Positions 9,074 to 18,385 are shown, counted from the stretch's first letter. The stretch is 64,000 nt of DNA from Lysobacter sp. TY2-98 (GCF_003367355.1 NZ_CP031413.1:930001-994000), one strand, 5' to 3'. Made by a program: numbers and translations. The notes: generated from the sequence alone by a model not told the origin.

Positions 9074-9093
9074 ACCGGCCTTCGGGCCGGTTT
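9074..9093 (+). terminator. Terminator after gcdH
   Basis: 7-bp stem ACCGGCC/GGCCGGT with a TTCG tetraloop followed by a short T run, nine bases past the gcdH stop. Confidence 0.7.
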
Positions 9094-9165
9094 CCACTTG
9101 GGCGCTCGATGCATGCGCCACCGGATCGTCCCGCGACGCGCGCGTCGCCGAGCAGAGGAAGGAAG

Positions 9166-9714
9166 ATGTCGGACCACGGCCCGCGGCTCGAAACCGAACG
9201 CCTGATCCTGCGTCAGTGGCGCAAGGACGACTTCGAGCGCTACGCGGAGATGTTCGCAGCGCCCGAAACGCACCACATCGGCGGCCCGCTGGTGCTCGGC
9301 GACGCCTGGCGTCGCTTCCTGCAGATGCCGGGTGCGTGGGCCGTGCAGGGCTTCGCGATGTTCGCCATCGAAGAGAAGGCGACGGGTCTGTGGATGGGGC
9401 AGGCCGGCCCGTGGCAGCCCGCGGGCTGGCCGGGCACCGAAGTCGGCTACGCGTTGCATCCCGATGCCTGGGGCAAGGGCTACGCGACCGAAGCCTGCGC
9501 GGCCGCGATGGACTGGGCGTTCGACACGTTGGACTGGACGGAGATCATCCATTCGATCGACGTCGCGAACACCGCATCGCAGAACGTCGCCAAGCGACTC
9601 GGTGCGACGAACCGCGGTCGCGGCATATTCCAGCCGCCGCACGACAAGTTCCAGATCGACATCTGGGGGCAGACGCGCGAGGAATGGCGCGCACGTCGAG
9701 GCGTCGCCGCGTGA
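9166..9714 (+). CDS. GNAT family N-acetyltransferase (RimJ/RimL-like)
   Basis: 182 aa from ATG 9166, preceded by AGGAAGG. The N-terminal LETERLILRQWRKDDFE is the typical opening of RimJ/RimL/Acetyltransf_3 proteins. EVGYALHPDAWGKGYATEAC is the acetyl-CoA pyrophosphate-binding motif, and NTASQNVAKRLGA is the usual C-terminal helix. The substrate is unknown. The stop overlaps the start of the GST gene (GTGA), indicating coupled translation. Confidence 0.85.
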   Translation: MSDHGPRLETERLILRQWRKDDFERYAEMFAAPETHHIGGPLVLGDAWRRFLQMPGAWAVQGFAMFAIEEKATGLWMGQAGPWQPAGWPGTEVGYALHPDAWGKGYATEACAAAMDWAFDTLDWTEIIHSIDVANTASQNVAKRLGATNRGRGIFQPPHDKFQIDIWGQTREEWRARRGVAA

Positions 9715-10352
9715 TCACGGTTTACGGCTTCTCGCCGTCCGGCAATTGCCACAAGGTGCGCCTGCTGCTCGAGCAACTCGGCCGCCCGTACCGCTGGGTC
9801 GAGACCGACAGCAGCACCGGCGCGACGCGCACGCCGGAGTACCTCGCCAAGAACGCGAACGGCAAGGTGCCGATGCTCGAGCTCGACGACGGCCGCGTCC
9901 TCGTCGAATCGAACGCGATCCTGTGCTGGCTCGCCGATGGCACGCCGTACCTGCCCGGGGACGCATGGGCGCGCGCGCAGGCGCTGAGCTGGATGTTCTT
10001 CGAGCAGTACAGCCACGAGCCCTATGTCGCCGTCGCGCGCTTCATCTGCGGCTGGACGCCCGCGGACTCGCCGCGTCGCGCCGACCTCCCGCGCCTGCGC
10101 GAGCGCTCGCACGAGGCGCTGCGCGTGATGGAGCGGCACCTGCAATCACACGACTGGTTCACCGGTGACGCGTACGGCGTCGGCGACATCGCATTGTTCG
10201 CCTACACCGACGTCGCGCCGCACGGCGGTGTGTCGCTTGACGACTATCCCGCGATCCGCGCCTGGCTCGCCCGCGTACGCGCGACGCCGGGCTTCGTCGC
10301 AATGGCCGAACCCGACGCACGTGCCGCTGCGCAGATCGCGCAATCCTCCTGA
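9711..10352 (+). CDS. Glutathione S-transferase family protein
   Basis: 213 aa starting at GTG 9711, inside the stop of the acetyltransferase gene. The N-terminal thioredoxin-like domain begins ITVYGFSPSGNCHKVRLLLEQLG. The glutathione-binding N-P/ES region is visible as NGKVPMLELDDGRVLVESNAI (cis-Pro after VP). The C-terminal helical domain contains the conserved YGVGDIALFAYT, with the family Asp. The catalytic Ser/Cys position near SPSGNC cannot be assigned firmly. Probably a detoxification or redox enzyme in the cytoplasm. Confidence 0.87.
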   Translation: MITVYGFSPSGNCHKVRLLLEQLGRPYRWVETDSSTGATRTPEYLAKNANGKVPMLELDDGRVLVESNAILCWLADGTPYLPGDAWARAQALSWMFFEQYSHEPYVAVARFICGWTPADSPRRADLPRLRERSHEALRVMERHLQSHDWFTGDAYGVGDIALFAYTDVAPHGGVSLDDYPAIRAWLARVRATPGFVAMAEPDARAAAQIAQSS

Positions 10353-10396
10353 TTTCCCACGACGCAAGGCGGGCTCCGGTCCGCCCGGATGACCGC

Positions 10397-12670
10397 ATGG
10401 CCGCTACGCTTCCGAACCCGATTCCCGCCCGCATGAAGGGCGTCAACCGCGCCGAGATCTGCGACGTCAATTTCGTCGAATTCGTGAAGGCGTGGGACGG
10501 ACGTCCCGACGCGCGCCCCGCGCCGGACGAAGCGGTCCTCGAGGGCAGCGCGCTTGATGCGCGAAGCTTCCGCGAGTTGTTCGAGTCGCAGCTGATCAGT
10601 CGCCACCTCGACCTGATGGCGCGCGTCTTGCGCGTGCAGAACAAGGTCTTCTACACGATCGGCAGCAGCGGTCACGAAGGCAATGCGATGGTTGCGCGCG
10701 CCACGCGCCACACCGACCCCGCGTTCCTGCATTACCGTTCCGGCGGTTTCATGGCCGAACGCTTCCGGAAGCTGCCGGGGATGGATCCAATCATGGATTC
10801 GGCACTCAGCTTCGCCGCGAGCAAGGACGACCCGGCCAGCGGTGGTCGCCACAAGGTGTGGGGCAGCAAGCCGTTGTGGGTGCTGCCGCAGACGTCGACG
10901 ATCGCCTCGCATCTGCCGAAGGCACTGGGCACCGCCATCGCGATCGAGACGGGTCGTCGCATCGATCATGCGCTACCGATCCCGGACGACTCCATCGCGA
11001 TCTGCTCGTTCGGCGATGCCTCGTCGAACCACGCGACCGCGCAGACCGCGTTCAACGCCGCCGCGTGGACGGCCTACCAGAAGCTGCCCGCGCCCGTGCT
11101 GTTCGTCTGTGAGGACAACGGCATCGGCATCTCGGTGAAGACGCCGACCGGCTGGGTCGCCAACCGCTTCCAGCACATGCCGGGCCTCGACTATTTCTTC
11201 GCCGATGGCCTCGATCTCGCGACGGGCTACGGCGACGTGCAGCGCGCGGTCGAGCATTGCCGACGCACGCGCCGCCCGACGTTCCTGCATCTCAAGACCA
11301 CCCGCATCATGGGCCACGCGGGCACCGACTTCGAGATCGAATGGCGTTCGATCGAAGAGCTGTGCGCCGTCGAGGCGACCGACCCGCTGCTGCGTTCGGC
11401 GGCCATCGCGCTCGAATCCGGGCTGATGTCGAAGGACGACGTACTCGATCTGTATGAAGCGACGCGCAGGAAGTGCTTCGCCGCCGCCGAGGAAGCGGAT
11501 CGTCGACCGAAGCTCGAGGCGCTGGACGACGTGATCGCGCCGCTCGCGCCGTACACGCCAGCCGCGGTGAAGGCGGAAGCGGAACGTACCGACTACGTAG
11601 AGCGTCGCACCGAAGTCTTCGGCGGTGAGGCGAAGCTCCCCGAGAACCAGCCCCCGCGTCACCTGGCCATCCAGATCAACAACGCGCTGCACGACCTGTT
11701 CGCGAAGTATCCTGAGACGTTGCTGTTCGGCGAGGACGTCGCGCAGAAGGGCGGCGTCTACACGGTGACCAAGGGCCTGTACAAGGCGTTCGGTCCGCGC
11801 CGCGTGTTCAACACCCTTCTCGACGAGACGATGATCTTCGGCCTCGCGCAGGGCTTCGCGAACATGGGCATGCTGCCCGTGCCGGAGATCCAGTACCTCG
11901 CGTATTTCCACAACGCGGGCGACCAGATCCGCGGCGAAGCGTCGAGCCTGCAGTTCTTCAGCAACGACCAGTACCGCAATCCGATGGTCGTGCGCATGGC
12001 GGGCCTGGGCTACCAACGCGGTTTCGGCGGACATTTCCACAACGACAACTCGATCGCCGCGCTGCGCGACATTCCGGGCCTCGTCGTGGGCTGCCCGTCG
12101 CGTGGCGACGACGCGGCGACGATGCTGCGCACCCTGATGGCGCTGGCGAAGGTCGATGGTCGCGTCAGCATCTTCCTCGAGCCCATCGCGCTGTACATGA
12201 CCAAGGATCTGTACGAGGCGGGCGACGGCCAGTGGCTGACGACGTTCCCGGCGCCGGGCGAAGCGATGACGCTGGGCGAAGGGCGCACGTATGGCGACGG
12301 CGATGATGTCGTAATCATCAGCTACGGCAATGGCGTGCCGATGAGCCTGCGCGCCGCGCGCCGAATCGAACAGGCGCATGGCTGGAAGACCAAGGTCGTC
12401 GATCTGCGCTGGCTGGTGCCGCTCAACGATGCCTACATCGTCGAACAGGCGAAGAACGCCAAGCGGATCATCGTTGTCGACGAGGGGCGCCGGAGCGCAG
12501 GCGTGGGCGAGGGCGTGATCACGGCGCTCACGGAAGGCGGCCTCGGCGCGACGCCGCTGCAGCGCGTGGTCGGTACCGATACCTACACGCCGCTCGCGGG
12601 CGCCGCGTTCCTGGTCATTCCGGGGGACGACGACATTGTGGCCGCGGCGGACGTGCTCGCGAAGGGTTGA
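10397..12670 (+). CDS. 2-oxoacid dehydrogenase E1, fused alpha and beta subunits (branched-chain type)
   Basis: 757 aa. Residues up to about 400 form an E1-alpha domain with the thiamine diphosphate motif GDASSNHATAQTA...CEDN. Residues from about 415 form an E1-beta transketolase-like domain (LFGEDVAQKGGVYTVTKGL, DETMIFGLAQGFANMG) and its C-terminal domain (VVDLRWLVPLNDAYI). Alpha and beta are usually separate polypeptides, so this is a natural fusion. It decarboxylates a 2-oxoacid on TPP and hands the acyl group to a lipoyl E2. No E2 or E3 gene lies in the window, so the partners must be elsewhere. Substrate (branched-chain oxoacid versus pyruvate) is an inference from family resemblance. 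Confidence 0.85.
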   Translation: MAATLPNPIPARMKGVNRAEICDVNFVEFVKAWDGRPDARPAPDEAVLEGSALDARSFRELFESQLISRHLDLMARVLRVQNKVFYTIGSSGHEGNAMVARATRHTDPAFLHYRSGGFMAERFRKLPGMDPIMDSALSFAASKDDPASGGRHKVWGSKPLWVLPQTSTIASHLPKALGTAIAIETGRRIDHALPIPDDSIAICSFGDASSNHATAQTAFNAAAWTAYQKLPAPVLFVCEDNGIGISVKTPTGWVANRFQHMPGLDYFFADGLDLATGYGDVQRAVEHCRRTRRPTFLHLKTTRIMGHAGTDFEIEWRSIEELCAVEATDPLLRSAAIALESGLMSKDDVLDLYEATRRKCFAAAEEADRRPKLEALDDVIAPLAPYTPAAVKAEAERTDYVERRTEVFGGEAKLPENQPPRHLAIQINNALHDLFAKYPETLLFGEDVAQKGGVYTVTKGLYKAFGPRRVFNTLLDETMIFGLAQGFANMGMLPVPEIQYLAYFHNAGDQIRGEASSLQFFSNDQYRNPMVVRMAGLGYQRGFGGHFHNDNSIAALRDIPGLVVGCPSRGDDAATMLRTLMALAKVDGRVSIFLEPIALYMTKDLYEAGDGQWLTTFPAPGEAMTLGEGRTYGDGDDVVIISYGNGVPMSLRAARRIEQAHGWKTKVVDLRWLVPLNDAYIVEQAKNAKRIIVVDEGRRSAGVGEGVITALTEGGLGATPLQRVVGTDTYTPLAGAAFLVIPGDDDIVAAADVLAKG

Positions 12671-12770
12671 CGGATTCAGTGACTCCCCACGACGGCGAAT
12701 GCGCGTCGTGCCGGAGGACGTCGCGGATGATCGTCGTGAAGCGTCGGCCCAAAGCCGGCCGGCGCGTGCG

Positions 12771-13625
12771 TCAGCGCTTCAGGCCGTCCGCGAGCGCAAG
12801 CCGTTCGACAGCGCCATCACGCAGACGCAGCACCGCGTCCGCCGGCTCGAGCGGCACGACGGCCAGCGCTTCGTCGCTCCGAACCACGACGACCTGACCC
12901 ACGTCGCGACCCTCCGCGTCGGTTAGGGCATCGCCGGCCGACGCGTCACCACCGACGCGCAGCCTCGCCAGCCCGCGCTTGGCGCGCCCAAGGAAATGCG
13001 TGCGCGCGACGATCTCCTGGCCGGGATAGCAGCCCTTCTTCACGCTGAAGGCGTCGAAGCGCTGAAGCGACAGTTGCTGCGGCGTCCAGTGGTCGAGCGC
13101 CGTGCCGGGAAGACCGGGCCAGCCGTGCGCGATATCGAGGTGCCACCACGCCGCTTCCTCATCGATCGTCGGCGCCGCGCCGGGCGAGGGCGCCAGAACG
13201 AGCGTCCGCCCACCCGCATCGCCGCTGAGATCGAGCTCGATCGCGTCGCCGGTCCGCGCAGAGCGCCCACCCGTGGCGCTTTGCGGGGACATGAAGACAC
13301 CGGACGCGTGAACGCTCGCGTCCTCGATCTTCACCTTGCTGCGGAACACGAATCGCCGAAGCGACGCGGCCAACGTCTCGGCGTCCGCCGCCGTGACGAC
13401 CCACGCCGTCTCCGCATCGATCCGCAGCAGCGCGAACAGCGCCTGCACGCGGCCTTTGGGGTCGAGCCAGCCACTCCATTGCCAGTCGCCATCGGCGAGC
13501 GATGTGACGTCGTTCATGAACTGCGCCTGCGCGAACGCCAGCGCATCGCGGCCCGAAAGCTGCAGAACGCGGAGCGCGTGAAGAGCGAACGGACGCGACG
13601 CGCCGTACTGCGGGTTGTCAGACAT
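12771..13625 (-). CDS. ygfZ: Folate-binding protein YgfZ (iron-sulfur maturation factor)
   Basis: 284 aa from ATG 13625. A GcvT-like fold with the diagnostic KGCYPGQEIVAR motif, including the conserved Cys. YgfZ is a tetrahydrofolate-dependent factor that helps assemble or repair Fe-S clusters, for example in MiaB and succinate dehydrogenase. It is divergent from the sdh genes: its start is only 29 bases from the start of the DUF1674 gene, so the two promoters must overlap. The placement beside an Fe-S enzyme operon fits its role. Confidence 0.88.
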   Translation of the reverse strand: MSDNPQYGASRPFALHALRVLQLSGRDALAFAQAQFMNDVTSLADGDWQWSGWLDPKGRVQALFALLRIDAETAWVVTAADAETLAASLRRFVFRSKVKIEDASVHASGVFMSPQSATGGRSARTGDAIELDLSGDAGGRTLVLAPSPGAAPTIDEEAAWWHLDIAHGWPGLPGTALDHWTPQQLSLQRFDAFSVKKGCYPGQEIVARTHFLGRAKRGLARLRVGGDASAGDALTDAEGRDVGQVVVVRSDEALAVVPLEPADAVLRLRDGAVERLALADGLKR

Positions 13626-13654
13626 GGGGTCCGGATTTAAGCTTTTCCGCTCGA

Positions 13655-13828
13655 ATGATAGGCCAGACGCCCCCCGACACCCCGCAGGAAACGCCGGAGA
13701 ATCCGGGTTCTGCGCCGTCACCCGCCACACTGTCGACGCCGCGTCCGCGCGAGGTCGGCGGTCGAGCGGGCCCCGAGCCGACACGCTACGGGGACTGGGA
13801 AAAGGACGGCCGCTGCATCGATTTCTAG
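13655..13828 (+). CDS. Small DUF1674 protein, SdhAF4-like succinate dehydrogenase assembly factor
   Basis: A 57-codon gene. The Pro/Thr-rich N-terminus is poorly conserved in the family, but the C-terminus reads RAGPEPTRYGDWEKDGRCIDF. That matches the DUF1674 signature shared with mitochondrial SDHAF4, which binds flavinylated SdhA and helps it dock on SdhB. It ends 51 bases before sdhC and reads the same way. No good Shine-Dalgarno precedes ATG 13655, so the gene may be leaderless or start on a weak site. The position directly ahead of sdhCDAB and the exact C-terminal motif make this a real gene. Confidence 0.82.
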   Translation: MIGQTPPDTPQETPENPGSAPSPATLSTPRPREVGGRAGPEPTRYGDWEKDGRCIDF

Positions 13829-13879
13829 CGTCGCCCGCTCGACCCCGCGGCCGCGCCGCATCAGAACGAGACCTCCCGC

Positions 13880-14275
13880 ATGGCGTACCGCGAACGTCCG
13901 TTGTCCCCGCACCTGCAGGTCTATCGCTGGCAGGTCCAGATGGTCAGCTCCATCCTGCATCGCGCGACGGGCGTGATCCTGTCGCTCGGCAGCCTGCTCG
14001 TCGCCTGGGGCCTCGTCGCCCTCGCGACCGGCACGGACCGCTGGTCCCACTTCACTCACGCAGCGCGTTCGCCGTTGGGCTTCCTGATCCTGTTCGGCTG
14101 GACGTGGGCGCTGGCGTTTCATCTGCTCAGCGGCATCCGCCATCTTTCCCAGGACATGGGCGTCGGTACGTCGGTGCCGGCGTTCGTGAAGAGCGCCTGG
14201 ACCGCGATCATCGGCAGCCTCGTGCTCACCGCGATCGTCTGGCTTCTCGCCATGCAGAAGTGGGGTGGCGCATGA
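13880..14275 (+). CDS. sdhC: Succinate dehydrogenase cytochrome b556 subunit
   Basis: 131 aa with three membrane helices. RPLSPHLQVYRWQ and SILHRATG are the conserved N-terminal SdhC signature lining the quinone site. HLLSGIRHLSQDMG contains the heme-ligand His and the quinone-site region. It anchors SdhAB to the inner membrane and passes electrons to ubiquinone. The stop overlaps the sdhD start by four bases. Confidence 0.93.
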   Translation: MAYRERPLSPHLQVYRWQVQMVSSILHRATGVILSLGSLLVAWGLVALATGTDRWSHFTHAARSPLGFLILFGWTWALAFHLLSGIRHLSQDMGVGTSVPAFVKSAWTAIIGSLVLTAIVWLLAMQKWGGA

Positions 14276-14673
14276 GCGCCAACAACGGTCGTCCGCTGCT
14301 GCGTCATCCGCTGAAGGTCGCGCTTGGCCTGGGGTCGGCGAAGGACGGCACGCATCATTTCCTCGTGCAGCGCGTCACCGCGGTCGCACTGGTGTTTCTC
14401 GTGCTGTATGTCGTCGGCCTGATCATTTCGCTGGTCGGCGCGGATTTCGCGACGGTGCGCGCGCGCGTCGGCCATCCGGTCAACGCGACGCTGCTGATCG
14501 CCTTCATCGTCGCGAACTTCTGGCATGCACGCCTTGGTCTGCAGGTGATCGTCGAGGATTACGTGCACACCGCCGTCCGCTACTCGATTCTGCAACTGCT
14601 CATCACGTTCGCATGCTGGATCGCGGGCCTCGCGAGCGTCCTCGCCGTCGTGCGCGTCATGCTCGGCGCCTGA
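14272..14673 (+). CDS. sdhD: Succinate dehydrogenase hydrophobic membrane anchor subunit
   Basis: 133 aa, three helices. [15 protein letters not shown] is the SdhD N-terminal pattern. [16 protein letters not shown] holds the conserved His heme ligand and the Asp-Tyr pair of the quinone site. It starts within the sdhC stop codon (ATGA) and ends 13 bases before sdhA, so it is inside the sdh operon. Confidence 0.92.
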   Translation: MSANNGRPLLRHPLKVALGLGSAKDGTHHFLVQRVTAVALVFLVLYVVGLIISLVGADFATVRARVGHPVNATLLIAFIVANFWHARLGLQVIVEDYVHTAVRYSILQLLITFACWIAGLASVLAVVRVMLGA

Positions 14674-14686
14674 TCCGGAAATCCCG

Positions 14687-16480
14687 ATGCCTGCTGCCTA
14701 TTCCATCCAGGAACACAAGTTCGACATGGTCGTCGTCGGCGCCGGTGGCGCCGGCCTGCGCGCCACGTTCGGCCTCGCCCAGAAGGGCTTGAAGACCGCC
14801 TGCATCACCAAGGTCTTCCCGACGCGTTCGCACACTGTCGCGGCGCAGGGCGGCGTGGCTGCCGCGCTCGCGAACATGGGTGAAGATGACTGGCGCTACC
14901 ACTTCTTCGACACGGTGAAGGGCAGCGACTGGCTGGGCGACCAGGACGCCATCGAATACATGTGCCGCGAGGCGATCCCGGCGATCGTCGAGCTCGAGCA
15001 CTACGGCGTGCCGTTCTCGCGCACCGAAGACGGCCGCATCTACCAGCGCCCGTTCGGCGGCATGACGACGCGCTTCGGCGAAGGCCCCCCGGCACAGCGC
15101 ACCTGCGCCGCAGCCGACCGCACCGGCCACGCGATCCTGCACACGCTCTACCAGCAGTCGCTCGCGCATGACGCGCAGTTCTTCATCGAGTACTTCGCGC
15201 TCGACCTGATCATGGACGCGGACGGCTCGTGCCGCGGCGTGCTCGCGCTCGACATGGCCTCGGGCACGCTGCACCTGTTCCGCGCGCACGGCACCGTGCT
15301 CGCGACGGGTGGCTACGGCCGCGCGTATTTCAGCGCGACCTCCGCGCACACCTGCACGGGCGACGGCGGCGGCATGGTGCTGCGTGCCGGCCTCGGCATG
15401 CAGGACATGGAGTTCGTGCAGTTCCACCCGACCGGCATCTACGGCGCCGGCTGCCTTATCACGGAAGGCGTGCGGGGCGAGGGCGGCATCCTGCGCAACA
15501 GCCAGGGCGAGCGCTTCATGGAGCGCTATGCGCCGAGCGTGAAGGATCTGGCGCCGCGCGACATGGTGAGCCGCGCGATGACGATGGAAATCCGCGAAGG
15601 CCGCGGGGTCGGCGAGCACAAGGACCACATCCTGCTCGACCTCACGCACCTCGGCCCGGAAGTTATTCACGAGAAGCTGCCGGGTATCGCCGAGTCCGCG
15701 CGCATCTTCGCCGGCGTCGACGTCGAGAAGCAGCCGATCCCGGTCATTCCGACCGTCCACTACAACATGGGCGGCATCCCCACCAACTATCACGGCGAAG
15801 TCGTGCAGTTGCGCGGCGGCAACCCGGACGCGGTCGTGCCAGGTCTGTACGCGATCGGCGAAGCGGCCTGCGTGTCGGTGCACGGTGCGAACCGCCTCGG
15901 TTCGAACTCGCTGCTCGACCTCGTCGTGTTCGGTCGCGCCGTCGCGAACCGTTGTGCGGAGACGATCAAGTCCGACATGCCGCACGCGCCGCTCGCCGCG
16001 GACGCCTGCGACAAGGCGCTCGGCCGCCTCGACGCACTGCGCAACGCCAGCGGCGGCACGCCCACTGCGGTCATCCGCGACAAGATGCAGCGCACGATGC
16101 AGGCCGACGCCGCGGTGTTCCGCACCGGCGAAACGCTGGCGGACGGCGTCGCGAAGATGCGCGAAATCCATGCGTCGTTCGCCGATGTCCGCGTCACCGA
16201 TCGCTCGCTGGTCTGGAACTCCGATCTCATCGAAACGTTCGAGCTGGCGAACCTGCTCGACCAGGCGCTGGTCACGATCGTCTCGGCCGAGAACCGCACG
16301 GAGTCGCGCGGCGCCCATGCCCGCGAAGACTTCCCGGAACGCGATGACCAGAACTGGATGAAGCACACGCTGTGCTGGATCGACGACGCGGGCAATACCC
16401 GCATCGACTATCGCCCGGTGCATTCGTACACGCTGACCAACGACGTCGCTCCGGTGCCGCCGAAGAAGCGCGTCTACTGA
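14687..16480 (+). CDS. sdhA: Succinate dehydrogenase flavoprotein subunit
   Basis: 597 aa, full length. The N-terminal FAD site is [38 protein letters not shown] contains the His that carries covalent FAD. The catalytic and dicarboxylate-binding region includes [21 protein letters not shown] and [28 protein letters not shown] is the second FAD contact. It oxidises succinate to fumarate in the TCA cycle on the cytoplasmic face of the inner membrane. Two candidate assembly factors for this subunit (DUF1674 upstream, SdhE downstream) are in the same locus. Confidence 0.96.
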   Translation: MPAAYSIQEHKFDMVVVGAGGAGLRATFGLAQKGLKTACITKVFPTRSHTVAAQGGVAAALANMGEDDWRYHFFDTVKGSDWLGDQDAIEYMCREAIPAIVELEHYGVPFSRTEDGRIYQRPFGGMTTRFGEGPPAQRTCAAADRTGHAILHTLYQQSLAHDAQFFIEYFALDLIMDADGSCRGVLALDMASGTLHLFRAHGTVLATGGYGRAYFSATSAHTCTGDGGGMVLRAGLGMQDMEFVQFHPTGIYGAGCLITEGVRGEGGILRNSQGERFMERYAPSVKDLAPRDMVSRAMTMEIREGRGVGEHKDHILLDLTHLGPEVIHEKLPGIAESARIFAGVDVEKQPIPVIPTVHYNMGGIPTNYHGEVVQLRGGNPDAVVPGLYAIGEAACVSVHGANRLGSNSLLDLVVFGRAVANRCAETIKSDMPHAPLAADACDKALGRLDALRNASGGTPTAVIRDKMQRTMQADAAVFRTGETLADGVAKMREIHASFADVRVTDRSLVWNSDLIETFELANLLDQALVTIVSAENRTESRGAHAREDFPERDDQNWMKHTLCWIDDAGNTRIDYRPVHSYTLTNDVAPVPPKKRVY

Positions 16481-16526
16481 CTTTCGCGTCCGCCGGCGAC
16501 AGCGGACGAACCGGAACCGACCGACC

Positions 16527-17309
16527 ATGGCCGAATTCACCCTCCCGAAGAACTCGCAGATCCAGAAGGGCCGTCACTTCGCTGCCGCTGGCGCGAAAAA
16601 CGCCCGGGTCTTCAAGGTCTACCGCTGGAATCCCGACGACGGCCGCAACCCGACCGTCGACACGTACGAAGTCGATCTCGCGACGTGCGGCCCGATGGTT
16701 CTGGACGCGCTGATCAAGATCAAGAACGAGATCGATCCGACGCTGACGTTCCGTCGTTCGTGCCGCGAAGGCATCTGCGGCTCGTGCGCGATGAACATCG
16801 ACGGCACGAACACGCTGGCGTGCACGAAGGCGATCGACGACTGCCGTCCGGGCGAGGTCGCGATCTATCCGCTGCCGCACATGCCGGTGGTCAAGGATCT
16901 CGTTCCCGACCTCACGCATTTCTACGCGCAGTACGCGTCGATCCGCCCGTGGATCCGCACGCAGAGCCCGACGCCGAGCGATCGCGAGCGGCTGCAGTCG
17001 CCGGAAGACCGCAAGAAGCTCGACGGCCTGTACGAGTGCATCCTCTGCGCCTGCTGCTCGACGAGCTGCCCGAGCTACTGGTGGAACGGTGACCGCTACC
17101 TCGGCCCGGCGATCCTACTGCAGGCCTATCGCTGGATCATTGATTCGCGTGACGAGGACACTGGCGCGCGTCTGGATGACCTCGAGGATCCGTTCAAGCT
17201 GTATCGCTGCCACACGATCATGAACTGCGCGCGCACCTGTCCGAAGGGGCTGAACCCGGCGCGCGCGATCGGTGAGATCAAGAAGCTGATGCTCGCGCGT
17301 CGCGTCTGA
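16527..17309 (+). CDS. sdhB: Succinate dehydrogenase iron-sulfur subunit
   Basis: 260 aa. The plant-type 2Fe-2S site is [14 protein letters not shown] with a fourth Cys in NTLAC. The 4Fe-4S site is [11 protein letters not shown], and the 3Fe-4S site lies in [17 protein letters not shown]. All ligand cysteines are present. It relays electrons from SdhA FAD to the quinone site. It lies 46 bases after sdhA. Confidence 0.96.
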   Translation: MAEFTLPKNSQIQKGRHFAAAGAKNARVFKVYRWNPDDGRNPTVDTYEVDLATCGPMVLDALIKIKNEIDPTLTFRRSCREGICGSCAMNIDGTNTLACTKAIDDCRPGEVAIYPLPHMPVVKDLVPDLTHFYAQYASIRPWIRTQSPTPSDRERLQSPEDRKKLDGLYECILCACCSTSCPSYWWNGDRYLGPAILLQAYRWIIDSRDEDTGARLDDLEDPFKLYRCHTIMNCARTCPKGLNPARAIGEIKKLMLARRV

Positions 17310-17320
17310 TACGCGACGTC

Positions 17321-17743
17321 ATGGACGTCCGCGCGATCTACCTGCCGGGCTTGGCGATGGTCGTGCTCACGGCCATCGTCTGGTGGCGCATGTACACCAT
17401 GCGCATCGCGCAGATGAAGCGCGAACGCATCCATCCGCAGAAGGTTGCGACGTCCGCGCAGGCCGCTGCACTGCTCACCGACAGTCGCGCCGCGGACAAC
17501 TTCCGCAACCTGTTCGAACTGCCAGTGCTGTTCTACCTCGCACTGGTGGTTGCTGACCGTATCGATCGCGTCGACACGATCAGCGTCGCGCTGGCCTGGC
17601 TTTTCGTCGCGCTGCGTATCGCCCACAGCACGATCCACGTCACCTACAACAAGGTCATGCACCGTTTCATGGTGTATGTGGCGGGCGGCGTGGCGCTGTG
17701 GCTGCTGTGGGTCTATCTCGCGATCGGGTTCTTCGTCCGATGA
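17321..17743 (+). CDS. MAPEG family membrane protein
   Basis: 140 aa with four predicted membrane helices. The MAPEG signature is in the centre: AADNFRNLFELPVLFYLAL followed by AWLFVALRIAHSTIHVTYNKVMHRF. MAPEG proteins include glutathione- and lipid-metabolising enzymes in eukaryotes; bacterial members are mostly uncharacterised. It lies between sdhB (11 bases) and sdhE (4-base overlap), so it is co-transcribed with the sdh genes, but a role in succinate dehydrogenase is not established. Confidence 0.82.
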   Translation: MDVRAIYLPGLAMVVLTAIVWWRMYTMRIAQMKRERIHPQKVATSAQAAALLTDSRAADNFRNLFELPVLFYLALVVADRIDRVDTISVALAWLFVALRIAHSTIHVTYNKVMHRFMVYVAGGVALWLLWVYLAIGFFVR

Positions 17744-17988
17744 GCACGGATGTCGAACTCAAGGCGTTGCGCTGGCGCTGTCGCCGCGGCATGCGTGAGC
17801 TCGATCAGTTGCTCGAGCGCTGGCTGGACCGGTGCTGGGCGGCATCGTCCGACGCGGACCGGGAAACTTTCCGACGGTTGCTCGCCACCGAGGACGATAA
17901 GCTCTGGCGCGCCTTCCTCGGACACGACCGCCTCGACGATGACGAAACCCAGACCCTCGTCGAACGCATCGCCACCCTTGCGCCTTGA
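17740..17988 (+). CDS. sdhE: FAD assembly factor SdhE
   Basis: 82 aa, typical size. LRWRCRRGMRELDQLLERWLD carries the conserved RGxxE surface motif that contacts SdhA during covalent flavinylation, and WRAFLGHD is the usual second-half pattern. The start is the ATG overlapping the MAPEG stop. In gammaproteobacteria sdhE (ygfY) is often paired with ygfX; here too the next gene looks YgfX-like and overlaps it. Confidence 0.9.
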   Translation: MSTDVELKALRWRCRRGMRELDQLLERWLDRCWAASSDADRETFRRLLATEDDKLWRAFLGHDRLDDDETQTLVERIATLAP

Positions 17989-18385
17989 ACTCGGCGCGTC
18001 GCGGGCACTTTCGATCGCGCTGGTCGCGATCGGCGTCATCGCCGGCCTCGGCCTGTTCCTGACGGACCTGCCGACGATCGCCGCCTGTGCGGCCGCGCCC
18101 GCCTGTGCGGCGTGGGGCTTCGCGCTCGCCGCTCGGGAACGTCAACGGGCCACGCGCACTGTGATGCTGCGGGCAGACGGCACCGCGACGGTCGACGACG
18201 AGCGCGCGGATGATCTGCGCATCGACTGGCAGGGCCCGATTGCCAGCGTCATCTGGAGGCAGAACGGGCGGGGCCAGCGCATCGTGGCGTGGCCGGACGT
18301 GGTCGACGCGCCGCGTCGACGTGAACTGCGACTGTGGTCCGTCACGCGGCCTTCCCGCGCAGCCGCAGCGGCAGTGGCACCATAA
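17939..18385 (+). CDS. YgfX-like small membrane protein
   Basis: 148 aa from ATG 17939, which overlaps sdhE by 50 bases; a TTG at 17978 would give a shorter 135-aa form with an 11-base overlap. An Arg-containing N-terminal segment precedes two membrane helices (LSIALVAIGVIAGLGLFL and IAACAAAPACAAWGFALAA). A C-terminal beta-rich domain follows (VMLRADGTATVDD, IASVIWRQNGRGQRIVAWPDVV). This layout and its place after sdhE match YgfX/CptA, described in E. coli as a membrane partner of SdhE. Sequence similarity is weak by eye, so I give no gene symbol. Confidence 0.6.
   Translation: MTKPRPSSNASPPLRLELGASRALSIALVAIGVIAGLGLFLTDLPTIAACAAAPACAAWGFALAARERQRATRTVMLRADGTATVDDERADDLRIDWQGPIASVIWRQNGRGQRIVAWPDVVDAPRRRELRLWSVTRPSRAAAAAVAP

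Noticed and set aside
10973..12379. 468-codon open frame opposite the E1 fusion gene
   Set aside because: Composition (His/Arg/Val/Glu) is that of an antisense frame, and the sense gene has clear motifs.
12688..12710. Terminator between the E1 gene and ygfZ
   Set aside because: CACGACG/CGTCGTG arms exist but the 9-base loop and lack of a T tract make it a weak candidate.
14657..16540. 627-codon open frame opposite sdhA
   Set aside because: Shadow frame created by GC-rich codons of sdhA; no domain and overlaps several secure genes.
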